A stretch of 64,000 nucleotides of DNA, taken from Kitasatospora sp. MAP5-34. Lineage in GTDB: Bacteria > Actinomycetota > Actinomycetes > Streptomycetales > Streptomycetaceae. Position 1 is the first letter of the stretch, and each line of letters begins with the position of its first letter. Shown here one piece after another: positions 47,361 to 55,031 of this stretch. The DNA lies in NCBI RefSeq assembly GCF_029894335.1, contig NZ_JARXZC010000011.1:62001-126000 (forward strand). The letters are read 5' to 3'. Under the pieces are notes generated by a model. The model made no database searches. It was given only the letters and a program-made list of their open reading frames with translations, and had not been told where the DNA came from. The translations under genes and the position numbers were made by a program.

Positions 47361-49606
47361 CGGTGCCCGACTCCCTCTTCGATGCCGTGGACGCGTTGCT
47401 GGCGCGCTCCGAGGCGGTGCCCGACCTGCCGTCACCCGCAGAGCGGCAGCGGCTGCGCGAGGCCGGGCAGTACAGTACCAACGACGTCGCCAAGGCCCTG
47501 CAGGTCCGCCGTGAGACGCTGGAGCGTTGGGAGACGGGCGCCACCGAGCCGCGCTCGCCCAAGCGCGAGGCGTACCTGCGGCTGCTGGCCGCGCTCGCCG
47601 TACGGCACGGCGTCCAGGGCGACGTCCGCTGGCTGGAGCTCGCCGACGAGGCCGGCCTGCTGCCCGCGCCCGCCGCGCCGGCCGAAGCTGAGGCCGCACC
47701 CGCACCCGCTGCCGCGCCGCAGTCGGCGCCCGCGCCCTGCGTCCGGTGCGGGGTCCCGACGCCGTTCCGCGCACCGGACGGCAGCCCGCTGCACCTGGGC
47801 GGCTTCTGCCAACCCCCGGCCGCTCCGACACCCCCGGCCGCGCCCGCTCCCACGCCGCTCCGCGCGCCGGCCCGTACGCCCGTCCGGACACCCGGGCCGC
47901 CCGCCGTCCACGAGCCGGTGCAGCCCGCTGCCGCCGCGAAGTACCCGGCCGGTCCGCTGGCCGTGCTGGACCTCGCGCCGTCCGGCCCGGGCCTGGCGGC
48001 CCGGCTCGCCGACGGCCGGACGCTGGACGTACCGGCCCGGACGCTGCCGGAGCTCACCGAGTGGGCCCTGACGGCGGGCCTCGGGTCGGCCAGGCTGCAC
48101 AAGCACGGCAAGGACGGCGACCCGCTCGTCGTCCTGACCGACGCCGCCGCCGAGCTGCTCGGCCTGCCCCCGGCGGGCCGGGAGCGCAGCGACTACGACC
48201 GCCGTACGGGCCGGCTCCCGGAGACCCACCGCGTGGTGAAGGCCCTCACCAAGGCGGGCTGGCTCCTGACGAAGCGTGGCTTCGGCCCGTGGGCGCGGGT
48301 CTACCGCACGCCCGACGGCGGCCGCCGAGAGTGCGTGCAGTACTGCGTACCCGCCTGGGGTGCGCTCTCGACCGGCGGTTGGGCCGTGCCGGAGGCGCTG
48401 GACGCCGCCGACCTCGCCCGGCTGCTCGGCACGTACGCGGCCCGGGTGATCACCCCGCGCGGCTCCACCGCCGTCTCCGGCCTCGAGTTGATGACCGCGC
48501 TGCGCCCGCCGACCCGGGCGGTCCGTACCGAGTCCGGCTGGGCGTCCGGCCCGGTGGAGGGGTCGCTGACCCACGCGGTGGACCCGGCCCCGCCGGAGGC
48601 GCCCGCCGAGCACCCGGTCGCCGAGGGCCGCGACCCCGAGGACGTGCTGGACGAGGAGGCGTGGGACTGGTACCGCCCGATCGAGCTGGTCGACGACCGG
48701 GAGGCGGCGCTGCCGTGGGTGGTCGGCCTGGACATCAACACCGCGTTCCTCGCGGCCGCCGGCCGGCTGCTGGTCGGCCTCTCCGAACCGGTCCACGAAC
48801 TCGAACCCCGCTTCGACAAGAAGATCCCGGGCAGCTGGCTCTGCGACTTCTCCGACGTCGAGCTGGACCTGCGGCTGCCGAACCCGTTCACGCCGACCGG
48901 CGACCGGCCGCTCGGCCCGGCCTGGTACAGCACCGTGACGGCCGCCTACGCCGCCGAACTCGGCGCCACCGTCCAGCCGTTGGCGGGCTGGCTGCGGCAC
49001 GCTTCCGGTCCGTACCTGGACCCGTGGCACAAGCAGCTGCGGGCCGCCTACGTCACCACCATGGACCGGCTGGGCGTCCCGCTGGACCTCGCCGACCGCG
49101 ATCCCGAGGCGTTCCTGCGTGCGATGGCCGCCCTCAGGGACGGCGACCCGGTCGAACTCGCCGTCCTGCACGCCGTGAAGGCCACCGCCAAGGGCGGCAT
49201 CGGCAAGCTGAGGGAGCGTCCGCAGGGCGCCGGCTACCGGCCCGGACAGCGCTGGGCTGCGCTCGACCGGCCGACCTGGCGGCCCGACATCCGCGCGGCC
49301 GTCATCGCCACCGCCCGGATCAACATGCACCGCAAGCTCCGCCGGATGGCCTCCGACGCGGGTCGCTACCCGCTCGCCGTGCTCTCCGACTGCGCCGTCT
49401 ACCCGGCCGACGGACCGTCACCGCTGGACGCGCTGCGCTGCCCGGACGACACGCTCAGCACCGCGCTGCGCCTCGGCGTCTCGCCCGGGCACGTGAAGCA
49501 CGAGGGGACGCAGCCGATGCGGGAGGTGCTGGCCCTCATCGAGTCCGGTACCAACCCGGCCCGCCACATCAAGACGGGCGTCGACGCCGTCGCCGAGGGG
49601 GAGTAG
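47357..49606 (+). CDS. tap: Tap, telomere-associated protein of linear replicons
   Basis: This 749-residue protein matches the Streptomyces Tap family: an XRE-like HTH (about 38-80, NDVAKALQVRRETLERWETG), a Cys-rich element (Cys128, Cys131, Cys151), and a C-terminal catalytic part. Polymerase/primase-like motifs are DINTAF (Asp459) and SDCAVYP (Asp678). Tap binds the single-stranded 3' telomere overhang and recruits the terminal protein; published work describes it as a primase that repairs truncated telomeres. The GTG start overlaps the HTH gene by four bases, and the terminal-protein gene follows 3 bases after the stop. The usual length is about 740, so the copy is complete. Confidence 0.9.
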   Translation: MTVPDSLFDAVDALLARSEAVPDLPSPAERQRLREAGQYSTNDVAKALQVRRETLERWETGATEPRSPKREAYLRLLAALAVRHGVQGDVRWLELADEAGLLPAPAAPAEAEAAPAPAAAPQSAPAPCVRCGVPTPFRAPDGSPLHLGGFCQPPAAPTPPAAPAPTPLRAPARTPVRTPGPPAVHEPVQPAAAAKYPAGPLAVLDLAPSGPGLAARLADGRTLDVPARTLPELTEWALTAGLGSARLHKHGKDGDPLVVLTDAAAELLGLPPAGRERSDYDRRTGRLPETHRVVKALTKAGWLLTKRGFGPWARVYRTPDGGRRECVQYCVPAWGALSTGGWAVPEALDAADLARLLGTYAARVITPRGSTAVSGLELMTALRPPTRAVRTESGWASGPVEGSLTHAVDPAPPEAPAEHPVAEGRDPEDVLDEEAWDWYRPIELVDDREAALPWVVGLDINTAFLAAAGRLLVGLSEPVHELEPRFDKKIPGSWLCDFSDVELDLRLPNPFTPTGDRPLGPAWYSTVTAAYAAELGATVQPLAGWLRHASGPYLDPWHKQLRAAYVTTMDRLGVPLDLADRDPEAFLRAMAALRDGDPVELAVLHAVKATAKGGIGKLRERPQGAGYRPGQRWAALDRPTWRPDIRAAVIATARINMHRKLRRMASDAGRYPLAVLSDCAVYPADGPSPLDALRCPDDTLSTALRLGVSPGHVKHEGTQPMREVLALIESGTNPARHIKTGVDAVAEGE

Positions 49607-49609
49607 CGC

Positions 49610-50158
49610 GTGAGCGAGATCGACGACGGCCTGGAGCGCGCCCTGCACACCCGGCCGATCCCGCAGTCCAACGCCGCCCGGATCCGGTTCCTGGTGAAGG
49701 CCGCCAAGGGCTCCACCAGGCTGGTCGCCCAGGAGTTGGGCGTCAGTCAGCGGACCGTGCAGCGCTGGCTCAAGAGCGCTGCCATCACGCCGAAGCCCGA
49801 CGCGGCGAAGGCGATCGAGAACGCGGTGAAGGCGAAGTGGCAGCCCAGGGTGCGGGACCGGGCCCGCAAGGCGGCCGTCGCCAACGGCTTCTACCTCAAC
49901 GCGATGGGCCAGTTCGGCTACCGCAGCGCGGCCGGCAGCACCGACGACCCGCGCCTGCGGCAGATCACCCAGAAGCTCCCGGGCAGCGTCGCGGCCGAGC
50001 TGTTCGCCGCCCGGGACGCGGGAGCGACCGAGAGCCGGCAGCTCGACATCCTCGCCCGTGGCCTCCAGGAGTCCTACTTCAAGGACGGCGGCCGCCGGGC
50101 AAGCGGCTTGAGCGTCGAGTTCAACGGCCTGGAGTGGGCCTCCTTCGAGATCGACTGA
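49610..50158 (+). CDS. tpg: Tpg, telomere terminal protein
   Basis: This 182-residue protein matches the Tpg family in size, start (MSEIDDGLERALHTRPIPQS) and the HTH region TRLVAQELGVSQRTVQRWLKS (36-56). Tpg becomes covalently attached to the 5' ends of linear chromosomes and plasmids and primes end-patching synthesis. The primed residue in the S. lividans protein is a Thr near 114; the equivalent candidate here is Thr111 in AAGSTDDPR, by position only. GTG is the start, with GAGGGGGAG upstream, inside the end of tap. A complete copy implies a linear replicon in this strain. Confidence 0.93.
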   Translation: MSEIDDGLERALHTRPIPQSNAARIRFLVKAAKGSTRLVAQELGVSQRTVQRWLKSAAITPKPDAAKAIENAVKAKWQPRVRDRARKAAVANGFYLNAMGQFGYRSAAGSTDDPRLRQITQKLPGSVAAELFAARDAGATESRQLDILARGLQESYFKDGGRRASGLSVEFNGLEWASFEID

Positions 50159-50301
50159 CGGCCTCGGCCGACCACTGCGCCGACGGCTACCCGGCTTCGG
50201 CATCGACAAGGCGACCGCCGGGACCCAATATCGCGAGCGCCGTTGCCGCCGCCGTTGCCGCCGGTGAACAGCAGTGACCCCGACCGAGCGTGAGGCTAGG
50301 C
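50159..50301. other. Spacer after tpg with no clear gene
   Basis: This 143-base spacer has a coding-like tail in one frame ending ASAVAAAVAAGEQQ and a stop at 50278, possibly the end of a lost gene. The palindrome CTAGGCCTAG (50292-50301) touches the IS3 OrfA stop. Confidence 0.35.
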
Positions 50302-50607
50302 CTAGTTCGCCCAGAGGACCATGCAGCGTTTGAGGGCGTCCCGCTCCAGCTCCAACTCCTCGATCCGCCTGGACTGTTCGGCGTTCCGCCGACGCAGCCG
50401 GAGGAGCTCCTCGCGTTCCGGGGTGTTCAGTGTGCCGTCCCCGCCCGCCTTTCGGGCTCGTGAGACCCAGGTGGCCAGGGTGGTCTCGTTGATCCCGAGT
50501 TCGCGCGCGACCTCTGCGGCCGGCTTGCCGGATCTGATCACGGTCCGTACGGCCTCCGCGCGGAACTCGGCGTCGAACTTCCGGCGCTTCTCGGCAATGA
50601 CTCCCAT
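50302..50607 (-). mobile_element. Orphan OrfA of an IS3-family transposase
   Basis: This 101-residue protein is the IS3 OrfA: MGVIAEKRRKFDAEFRAEAV, ARELGINETTLATWV as HTH, and a leucine-zipper-like end LRRRNAEQSRRIEELELERDALKR. IS3 elements need an overlapping OrfB with a DDE integrase core, made by ribosomal frameshift; no OrfB is present downstream (on the left). I therefore call this an inactive remnant, although the OrfA itself is near full length and has GGAGGGG before its ATG. No terminal inverted repeats are obvious. Confidence 0.85.
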
Positions 50608-50756
50608 TTTCCCCTCCAGCCCTCGTCTCTGTTCCATGCTACGAGGAGAAGCGTGGGGCCCACCGGCTGTTCGCCACAGAACTCCGGTGATACGTCAGAA
50701 GATCCGCGAGATCGCCTGCCAAGGGACCGGCTGCCAAGGGGCCGCCTGACGGACCG

Positions 50757-51680
50757 TCAGCGGGGGAAGGCGCGCCGGGCCCGCCAGGTGGTGTGTTCCC
50801 GGGAGACGGTGTCCTCGGCGTCGCCGGCCAGTTCGGCCCAGCGGGCCTCGGCCTCGGGGGTGCCGAGGTCGAGATCGGAGAGCCGTCGCTCGACGAGGTC
50901 GAGTTCCTTGGCCGCCATCAGGTATGTCGCGGCCAGCGGGCGGAGCTGCTTCAGCTGCGTCCAGGCGATGACGGCCGCCGCTGCGGCCGCGCAGACGCCG
51001 AACAGGTGCACGGAGAGCGCCCCGCTGGCCTGGGCGACCGCCGCCGCGCCGCCGACGATGATCAGCGCCGCCGTGCCGAGCCCCCAGGATGCCGACTGCT
51101 CCTCGTACGCGGCGGCCCGGTCGCGGTACCAGTTGCGCTGGCCCTCCACCCGGGAGCGCAGGTAGAGGTTGCGGCGGACCGACAGGGTGGCCGCCCGAAG
51201 CCGGCGCATCTCCCGGGTGATCTCGGGTACCGCGCCCGGCGGCAGCACGGCGGTGTCCTCGAACGCCGCCAGCACCTCGCCCACCTGCCGCAGGTAGTCC
51301 TGGTCCGCGTAGGCGGAGTCCGGCTCGCCCTCGAACGGCCGGGCCCGGACGGTGTACTTCCAGGCCAGCGCCTTCACCGACTCGGCCGCCGCCCGGGCCT
51401 CGTGCCAGCGCCGCTGCGGGTTGTTCTGCCGTAGTCGGTACCAGTAGTACCCGGCGGCCAGGAAGGCGGCCACCGACAGCAGCGGCGTGACGTCGCCGTC
51501 GCCGCTGTGTTGCGGGCCCGGCACGGCGGCGATGGCCGCCGCCAGCACCAGGAGGGTGATCTGCCCCCGGTACCAGCGCACGGTCAGCCGCTGCCCCTGC
51601 ACGGACGCCCGGTCCGCCGTCCAGAACGGTTCGGGCAGCAGCTCAGCCTCGTCCACCCCGGGTGGATCCTCTCGCACCAT
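50757..51680 (-). CDS. SLATT-type (DUF4231) membrane protein
   Basis: This 307-residue protein has two copies of the two-helix SLATT-like unit. The first has helices at about 41-54 and 66-82, ending WYRLRQNNPQRRWHEARAAA; the second has QRNWYRDRAAAYEEQSASWG, with helices at about 198-216 and 223-240. SLATT proteins are proposed membrane effectors of nucleotide-signal defence systems. This gene is not beside a nucleotide cyclase or a SLOG gene, so it looks like a stand-alone member. Possibly it guards against phage, or it has an unknown envelope role. Confidence 0.72.
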   Translation of the reverse strand: MVREDPPGVDEAELLPEPFWTADRASVQGQRLTVRWYRGQITLLVLAAAIAAVPGPQHSGDGDVTPLLSVAAFLAAGYYWYRLRQNNPQRRWHEARAAAESVKALAWKYTVRARPFEGEPDSAYADQDYLRQVGEVLAAFEDTAVLPPGAVPEITREMRRLRAATLSVRRNLYLRSRVEGQRNWYRDRAAAYEEQSASWGLGTAALIIVGGAAAVAQASGALSVHLFGVCAAAAAAVIAWTQLKQLRPLAATYLMAAKELDLVERRLSDLDLGTPEAEARWAELAGDAEDTVSREHTTWRARRAFPR

Positions 51681-51784
51681 CTGCCAAAGCCCCCCTCGCG
51701 TCAGCCCCAGACAGTATGCCCACCGTCAACTGCCTTACCCGGGGTGACGGTTACCAATCCGTATCGGTGTCGATCGGTGCAGAC

Positions 51785-51816
51785 CGGCGACCGGTTCCGA
51801 TCGGAACCGGTCGCCG
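51785..51816 (-). terminator. Perfect 32-base palindrome after the LCP gene
   Basis: The sequence is self-complementary from end to end (CGGCGACCGGTTCCGA plus its complement). It lies 53 bases after the LCP gene stop and ahead of the SLATT gene, so it is a likely terminator hairpin, though a perfect palindrome could also bind a dimeric protein. Confidence 0.6.
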
Positions 51817-51868
51817 AATCGTGCTGGTAGCAGACTGGTTGCAGATCCGGGCGGGGTACCCGGGCTGG

Positions 51869-53563
51869 TCAGTCGACGCAGGGAATGCCGTTTCCGCCCT
51901 TCACGGCGGGCCCCTGCATCGGCAGGGTCGCCGCCGGGTCCGGGGCGTTGTCGGACGAGGACGAGGAGCCGCCGCTCTGGTCGCCGCCGGAGGGGGCACC
52001 GCCGTTCGCCTGGGGGCCGGTGTAGCCGGTGCCGAGGGTGACCACGATGTGCCCGGCCGGGACGGCCGAGGAGGCGGTCGCGGTCGCGCCGTAGCGGGCT
52101 GCGGCCGCCTCGGCGCCGCTCTTGGCCCCGGCGCCGTACGTCACGGTGGTGGACTTGGGGTGGGTGGTCGGCGGACCGATCCGGCCCTCCTTGAAGCCCA
52201 TGCCGACCAGCGCCTTGGACTCGTCGGCGGCGGCGCCCTGAACGGTCGAGGCGTTGTACACGTCCACCGTCCCCGAGGCCTTGCCCGCCGGTGCGGCAGG
52301 TGCGTTCGACGAGCCGTCGCTCGGGCTGGAGGGGTCGGCCGCCGGTGCGGCGGGGGTCTCGTGGCCGAAGATCTGCTGGACGATCTTCTTGATCAGGTCG
52401 GGGTTGACCGTGTTGACGGCCTCGCCGCCGATGGTCTTGAACCCGGAGATCGGCAGCGTGTTGAACTCGACGTTCCCGCCCGTCAGGTTGGGCGCCTGCT
52501 GGGCGAAGTCCAGGATGTTCCACTGGTTGTCGATCACCACGTCCTTCTGCACCACCCCGAACAGCTTCTGCATCGCGCCCAGGTCGTTGAAGACGCCCTG
52601 CTGCTTGAGCTTGTACTCGACCGAGGAGATGAACGCCTGCTGGCGGTGGGTCCGGTCGAGGTCGCCGTTGGTGAGGTTGTGCCGCTGGCGGACAAAGGAG
52701 AGCGCGTCCGCCGCGTTGAGCGAGTTGATGCCGGCCGGCAGCTTGAGCCCGGTGCCGCCGCCCTCGTGGGTGGCCGTCCGCGAGATGATCGGGTCGCTGA
52801 CCGCGTGGTTCAGGCAGACCTGGATCGGCTGCAGCGCCGCCGCGATGTCGTAGAAGCCGATCAGGTTGACCTCGGCGAAGTGGTCGATCGGGATGTTGAG
52901 GAAGTTCTGCACGGTCTGGATGGTGGCCGAGCGGCCCGCGTCGCGGCTCTGCTGCTCCATCTGCGGCTTCGTGAGGCCCTTGCCGGCGAGCTTCTGCTCG
53001 GCCGCGTCCTTGGCGATCCCGTACGCTTCCTTGATCTTGTGCATCTTGCCGTCGGCGCCGACGGTCTGCACGTAGTCGTCGCGCGGGATCGACAGCGCGG
53101 TGACCTTCCCGCCGTCCGCCGGGATGTGCATCACCATCAGGGTGTTGGTGTTGTAGCCGCCGATGTCGCTGCTGCTGCCGGCGTGCAGTTCGTCGGAGAC
53201 GACGTTGTCGGGCAGCGGGTTGCCGTTCATGTCGTTCCGGCTGTCGAGGCCGATGAGCAGCAGGTTGACCGACTTGTCCAGGTGCGGCGGCGCGCTCTTC
53301 TTCGCGGTGTCCAGCGCGCTCGACGTCGTCAGGCCGTCGTTCAGGCTCTTGTACGCGTACCAGGTGAAACCGGTGGTGCCGAGCACGGCCAGCGACACGC
53401 CGCAGGCGACGGTCCGTCCGGCCACCACGAGCGGGGGCGTCCGCCGCTTCGGCGCGCCGCCGCCCGGGGGGCGGGTCCGGCGGGCCGCCCGGCCGTCGGC
53501 GGGGCCGTCCGGGCGTCCGCCGCCACGGTTGTCGTACCGGTTGTCATGTCGGTTCTCAGCCAC
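51869..53563 (-). CDS. LytR-CpsA-Psr (LCP) family cell-wall ligase with LytR_C domain
   Basis: This 564-residue protein has a basic cytoplasmic N-terminus, one signal-anchor helix (about 48-66, VACGVSLAVLGTTGFTWYAY), the LCP catalytic domain (about 90-330: NLLLIGLDSR, LSIPRDDYVQ, FVRQRHNLTNGDLDRTHRQQ) and a C-terminal LytR_C domain (about 430-525, VDVYNAST, GFKEGRIG). LCP proteins transfer polymers such as teichoic acid-type or capsular glycopolymers onto peptidoglycan. The Arg and Asp residues of the active site are present. I use the GTG start, which overlaps the stop of the upstream small membrane gene. Confidence 0.9.
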   Translation of the reverse strand: MAENRHDNRYDNRGGGRPDGPADGRAARRTRPPGGGAPKRRTPPLVVAGRTVACGVSLAVLGTTGFTWYAYKSLNDGLTTSSALDTAKKSAPPHLDKSVNLLLIGLDSRNDMNGNPLPDNVVSDELHAGSSSDIGGYNTNTLMVMHIPADGGKVTALSIPRDDYVQTVGADGKMHKIKEAYGIAKDAAEQKLAGKGLTKPQMEQQSRDAGRSATIQTVQNFLNIPIDHFAEVNLIGFYDIAAALQPIQVCLNHAVSDPIISRTATHEGGGTGLKLPAGINSLNAADALSFVRQRHNLTNGDLDRTHRQQAFISSVEYKLKQQGVFNDLGAMQKLFGVVQKDVVIDNQWNILDFAQQAPNLTGGNVEFNTLPISGFKTIGGEAVNTVNPDLIKKIVQQIFGHETPAAPAADPSSPSDGSSNAPAAPAGKASGTVDVYNASTVQGAAADESKALVGMGFKEGRIGPPTTHPKSTTVTYGAGAKSGAEAAAARYGATATASSAVPAGHIVVTLGTGYTGPQANGGAPSGGDQSGGSSSSSDNAPDPAATLPMQGPAVKGGNGIPCVD

Positions 53564-54152
53564 GACGGCCCCGCCCATCCTTGACGATCCTGATCAGTAC
53601 GACGAGCAGCGCGGCACCGACGGTTGCGGCCATCACGGGGAATCCGTGGATGGCCCAGCCGGCCGCGCCGGTGGCCAGGGCCTTGCCCTGGTACTTCGCC
53701 CCGTGCACGACCATCTCGGCGCCCGCCGTCAGCGCCAGCACGATTATCGGCGGGGCGGTCACCACCCACCACCAGCCCGGCCGGCTGCTGACCAGCGCGG
53801 CCAGCGCCGTACCGAGGACCGCGCACACGGCGAAGACCATGCCGATCCCGGAACCGATGGTCTCGTCCACCGCCGCTCCGAGCAGCGGCAGCCCGACCGC
53901 GAACAGCGCGGCCTTCCCGCCGCTCGTGCGGGTCGGCTCGCCACGGCGCTGAGCGCGCCCCTCGCCGCGACGGTCGGCCGCCCGGCCGCCGGTCATGGGT
54001 TCGTTACGCACAGGGTTGTCTCCCACGGACCGCTGGTCCCACGCTGAGTGTTCGGATCGGCGCTGAGCCGGTGGCGCGACTGCGCCGTGCGGGGCGTTGT
54101 GGCGCCCCGGTTCTGGGCTGCGGTCAGCAGTCCCTGCCCTCTGGCCTGACAT
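53556..54152 (-). CDS. DUF6542-type small membrane protein coupled to the LCP gene
   Basis: This 198-residue protein has a hydrophilic, low-complexity N-terminus of about 75 residues and four or five hydrophobic segments (AALFAVGLPLLGAAV, GMVFAVCAVLGTALAAL, WWWVVTAPPIIVLALTAGA, AATVGAALLVVLIRIV). The end overlaps the LCP start by eight bases, so translation is coupled. DUF6542 proteins are found beside LCP or septum genes in actinobacteria; function is not known. I start at MSGQRAG, with GAAGGG eight bases upstream; internal starts at 54011 and 53996 are possible. Confidence 0.7.
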   Translation of the reverse strand: MSGQRAGTADRSPEPGRHNAPHGAVAPPAQRRSEHSAWDQRSVGDNPVRNEPMTGGRAADRRGEGRAQRRGEPTRTSGGKAALFAVGLPLLGAAVDETIGSGIGMVFAVCAVLGTALAALVSSRPGWWWVVTAPPIIVLALTAGAEMVVHGAKYQGKALATGAAGWAIHGFPVMAATVGAALLVVLIRIVKDGRGRRG

Positions 54153-54285
54153 TCGATCACCCTTCACCGGCGGCCGGAACAGCCTGCGGGACGGAACTGT
54201 CCGGGCAGATTACCCCGGAGTACACGCAGGAGCAGTGCCTCCTGAGCCGTTGCCGGAGCACGGCCGACCTGGAAGCTTTCATCTT

Positions 54286-54299
54286 CTACATGAGTGTAG
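54286..54299. promoter_or_regulatory. BlaI/MecI-type operator 1, CTACA-TGAG-TGTAG
   Basis: This 14-base perfect dyad carries the TACA-N4-TGTA core of BlaI/MecI repressor sites. Its centre is 65 bases from that of operator 2. Confidence 0.6.
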
Positions 54300-54347
54300 A
54301 GACTGGCCGGATCATACAAAGACATCAGCTCGAAGTCACGGGGCGGG

Positions 54348-54367
54348 TCTCTACAACACTGTAGAGA
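54348..54367. promoter_or_regulatory. BlaI/MecI-type operator 2, TCTCTACA-ACAC-TGTAGAGA
   Basis: This 20-base perfect dyad has 8-base arms and the same TACA-N4-TGTA core. It overlaps the presumed -35 region (TGTAGA, 54360-54365) of a promoter whose -10 is TAGACT (54384-54389), 18 bases away; binding of the repressor would block it. Confidence 0.65.
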
Positions 54368-54594
54368 GTACGGACTCCCGGGGTAGACTCGCGCATCGGC
54401 GAGGATGAGCCGGGAACCGGGTGTGGGGCCTCTGCCACTACAGACGCTTGCCGGAGGCGTTTCGTCACACCCTTGGGCGACCGAGGTGTGTGACGGAGCC
54501 CGCCTCCGACCGCCGGCCCGCGATCTGTCAGTGCGGCCGGACCCGGTAGCACCCCGGGGCGCGGGGTGATACGACCGAGAGGAGCAGTCTCCGG

Positions 54595-55026
54595 ATGGGC
54601 GAGGAAACGGACGGTCCGCAGCAGCGGCCACGCGGCCGCAGGCGAGGGCAGGGCGAGCTCGAAGCCCAGGTGCTCGCGCTGCTGCAGCGGGCATCGGCGC
54701 CCACCACGGCGGGCTGGCTCCAGCAGCACCTCGAGGGCGACCTCGCCTACACCACGGTGGTGACCATCCTCTCCCGGCTGCACGCCAAGGGAGCCGTCCA
54801 CCGGAACCGGGCCGGCCGCTCGTACGTCTGGCTGGCCGCCGCCGACGAGGCCGGACTCGCCGCCCTCCGGATGCGCCGCGTGCTCGACAGCGGGACCAAC
54901 CGCGACGCCGTGCTCGCCAGCTTCGTCTCGACGCTGTCACCGCACGACGAGCAGGTGCTGCGAGCACTGCTCAACGAGGCCGGGCCACAGCACGCAGACG
55001 CCCGGCCGAGCACCCCCGAGGGCTGA
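54595..55026 (+). CDS. BlaI/MecI/CopY-family repressor
   Basis: This 143-residue winged-helix repressor has GELEAQVLALLQRA, then YTTVVTILSRLHAKGAVHRNRAGRSYVW as the recognition region and wing, and a C-terminal dimerisation helix. Such repressors bind TACA-N4-TGTA dyads, and two of these lie upstream. Repression is usually lifted by cleavage of the repressor by a partner protease of the M56 family; the next gene encodes one. The start ATG has GAGAGGAG upstream, a little far. No beta-lactamase gene is adjacent, so the system may respond to another cell-wall or metal signal. Confidence 0.88.
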   Translation: MGEETDGPQQRPRGRRRGQGELEAQVLALLQRASAPTTAGWLQQHLEGDLAYTTVVTILSRLHAKGAVHRNRAGRSYVWLAAADEAGLAALRMRRVLDSGTNRDAVLASFVSTLSPHDEQVLRALLNEAGPQHADARPSTPEG

Positions 55027-55031
55027 AGCCG

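Larger units (their letters stand above)
54153..54594. promoter_or_regulatory. Divergent control region with two BlaI-type operators
   Basis: This 442-base spacer separates the LCP pair from the BlaI-M56 pair. It contains no credible gene. Its main structure is two TACA-N4-TGTA dyads and a TAGACT promoter, listed separately; the left part has promoter potential for the LCP pair, but no clear boxes. Confidence 0.55.

Noticed and set aside
50160..50278. Possible remnant gene ending ASAVAAAVAAGEQQ after tpg
   Set aside because: Too short and of low complexity; an Ala/Val run cannot be told from a chance frame.
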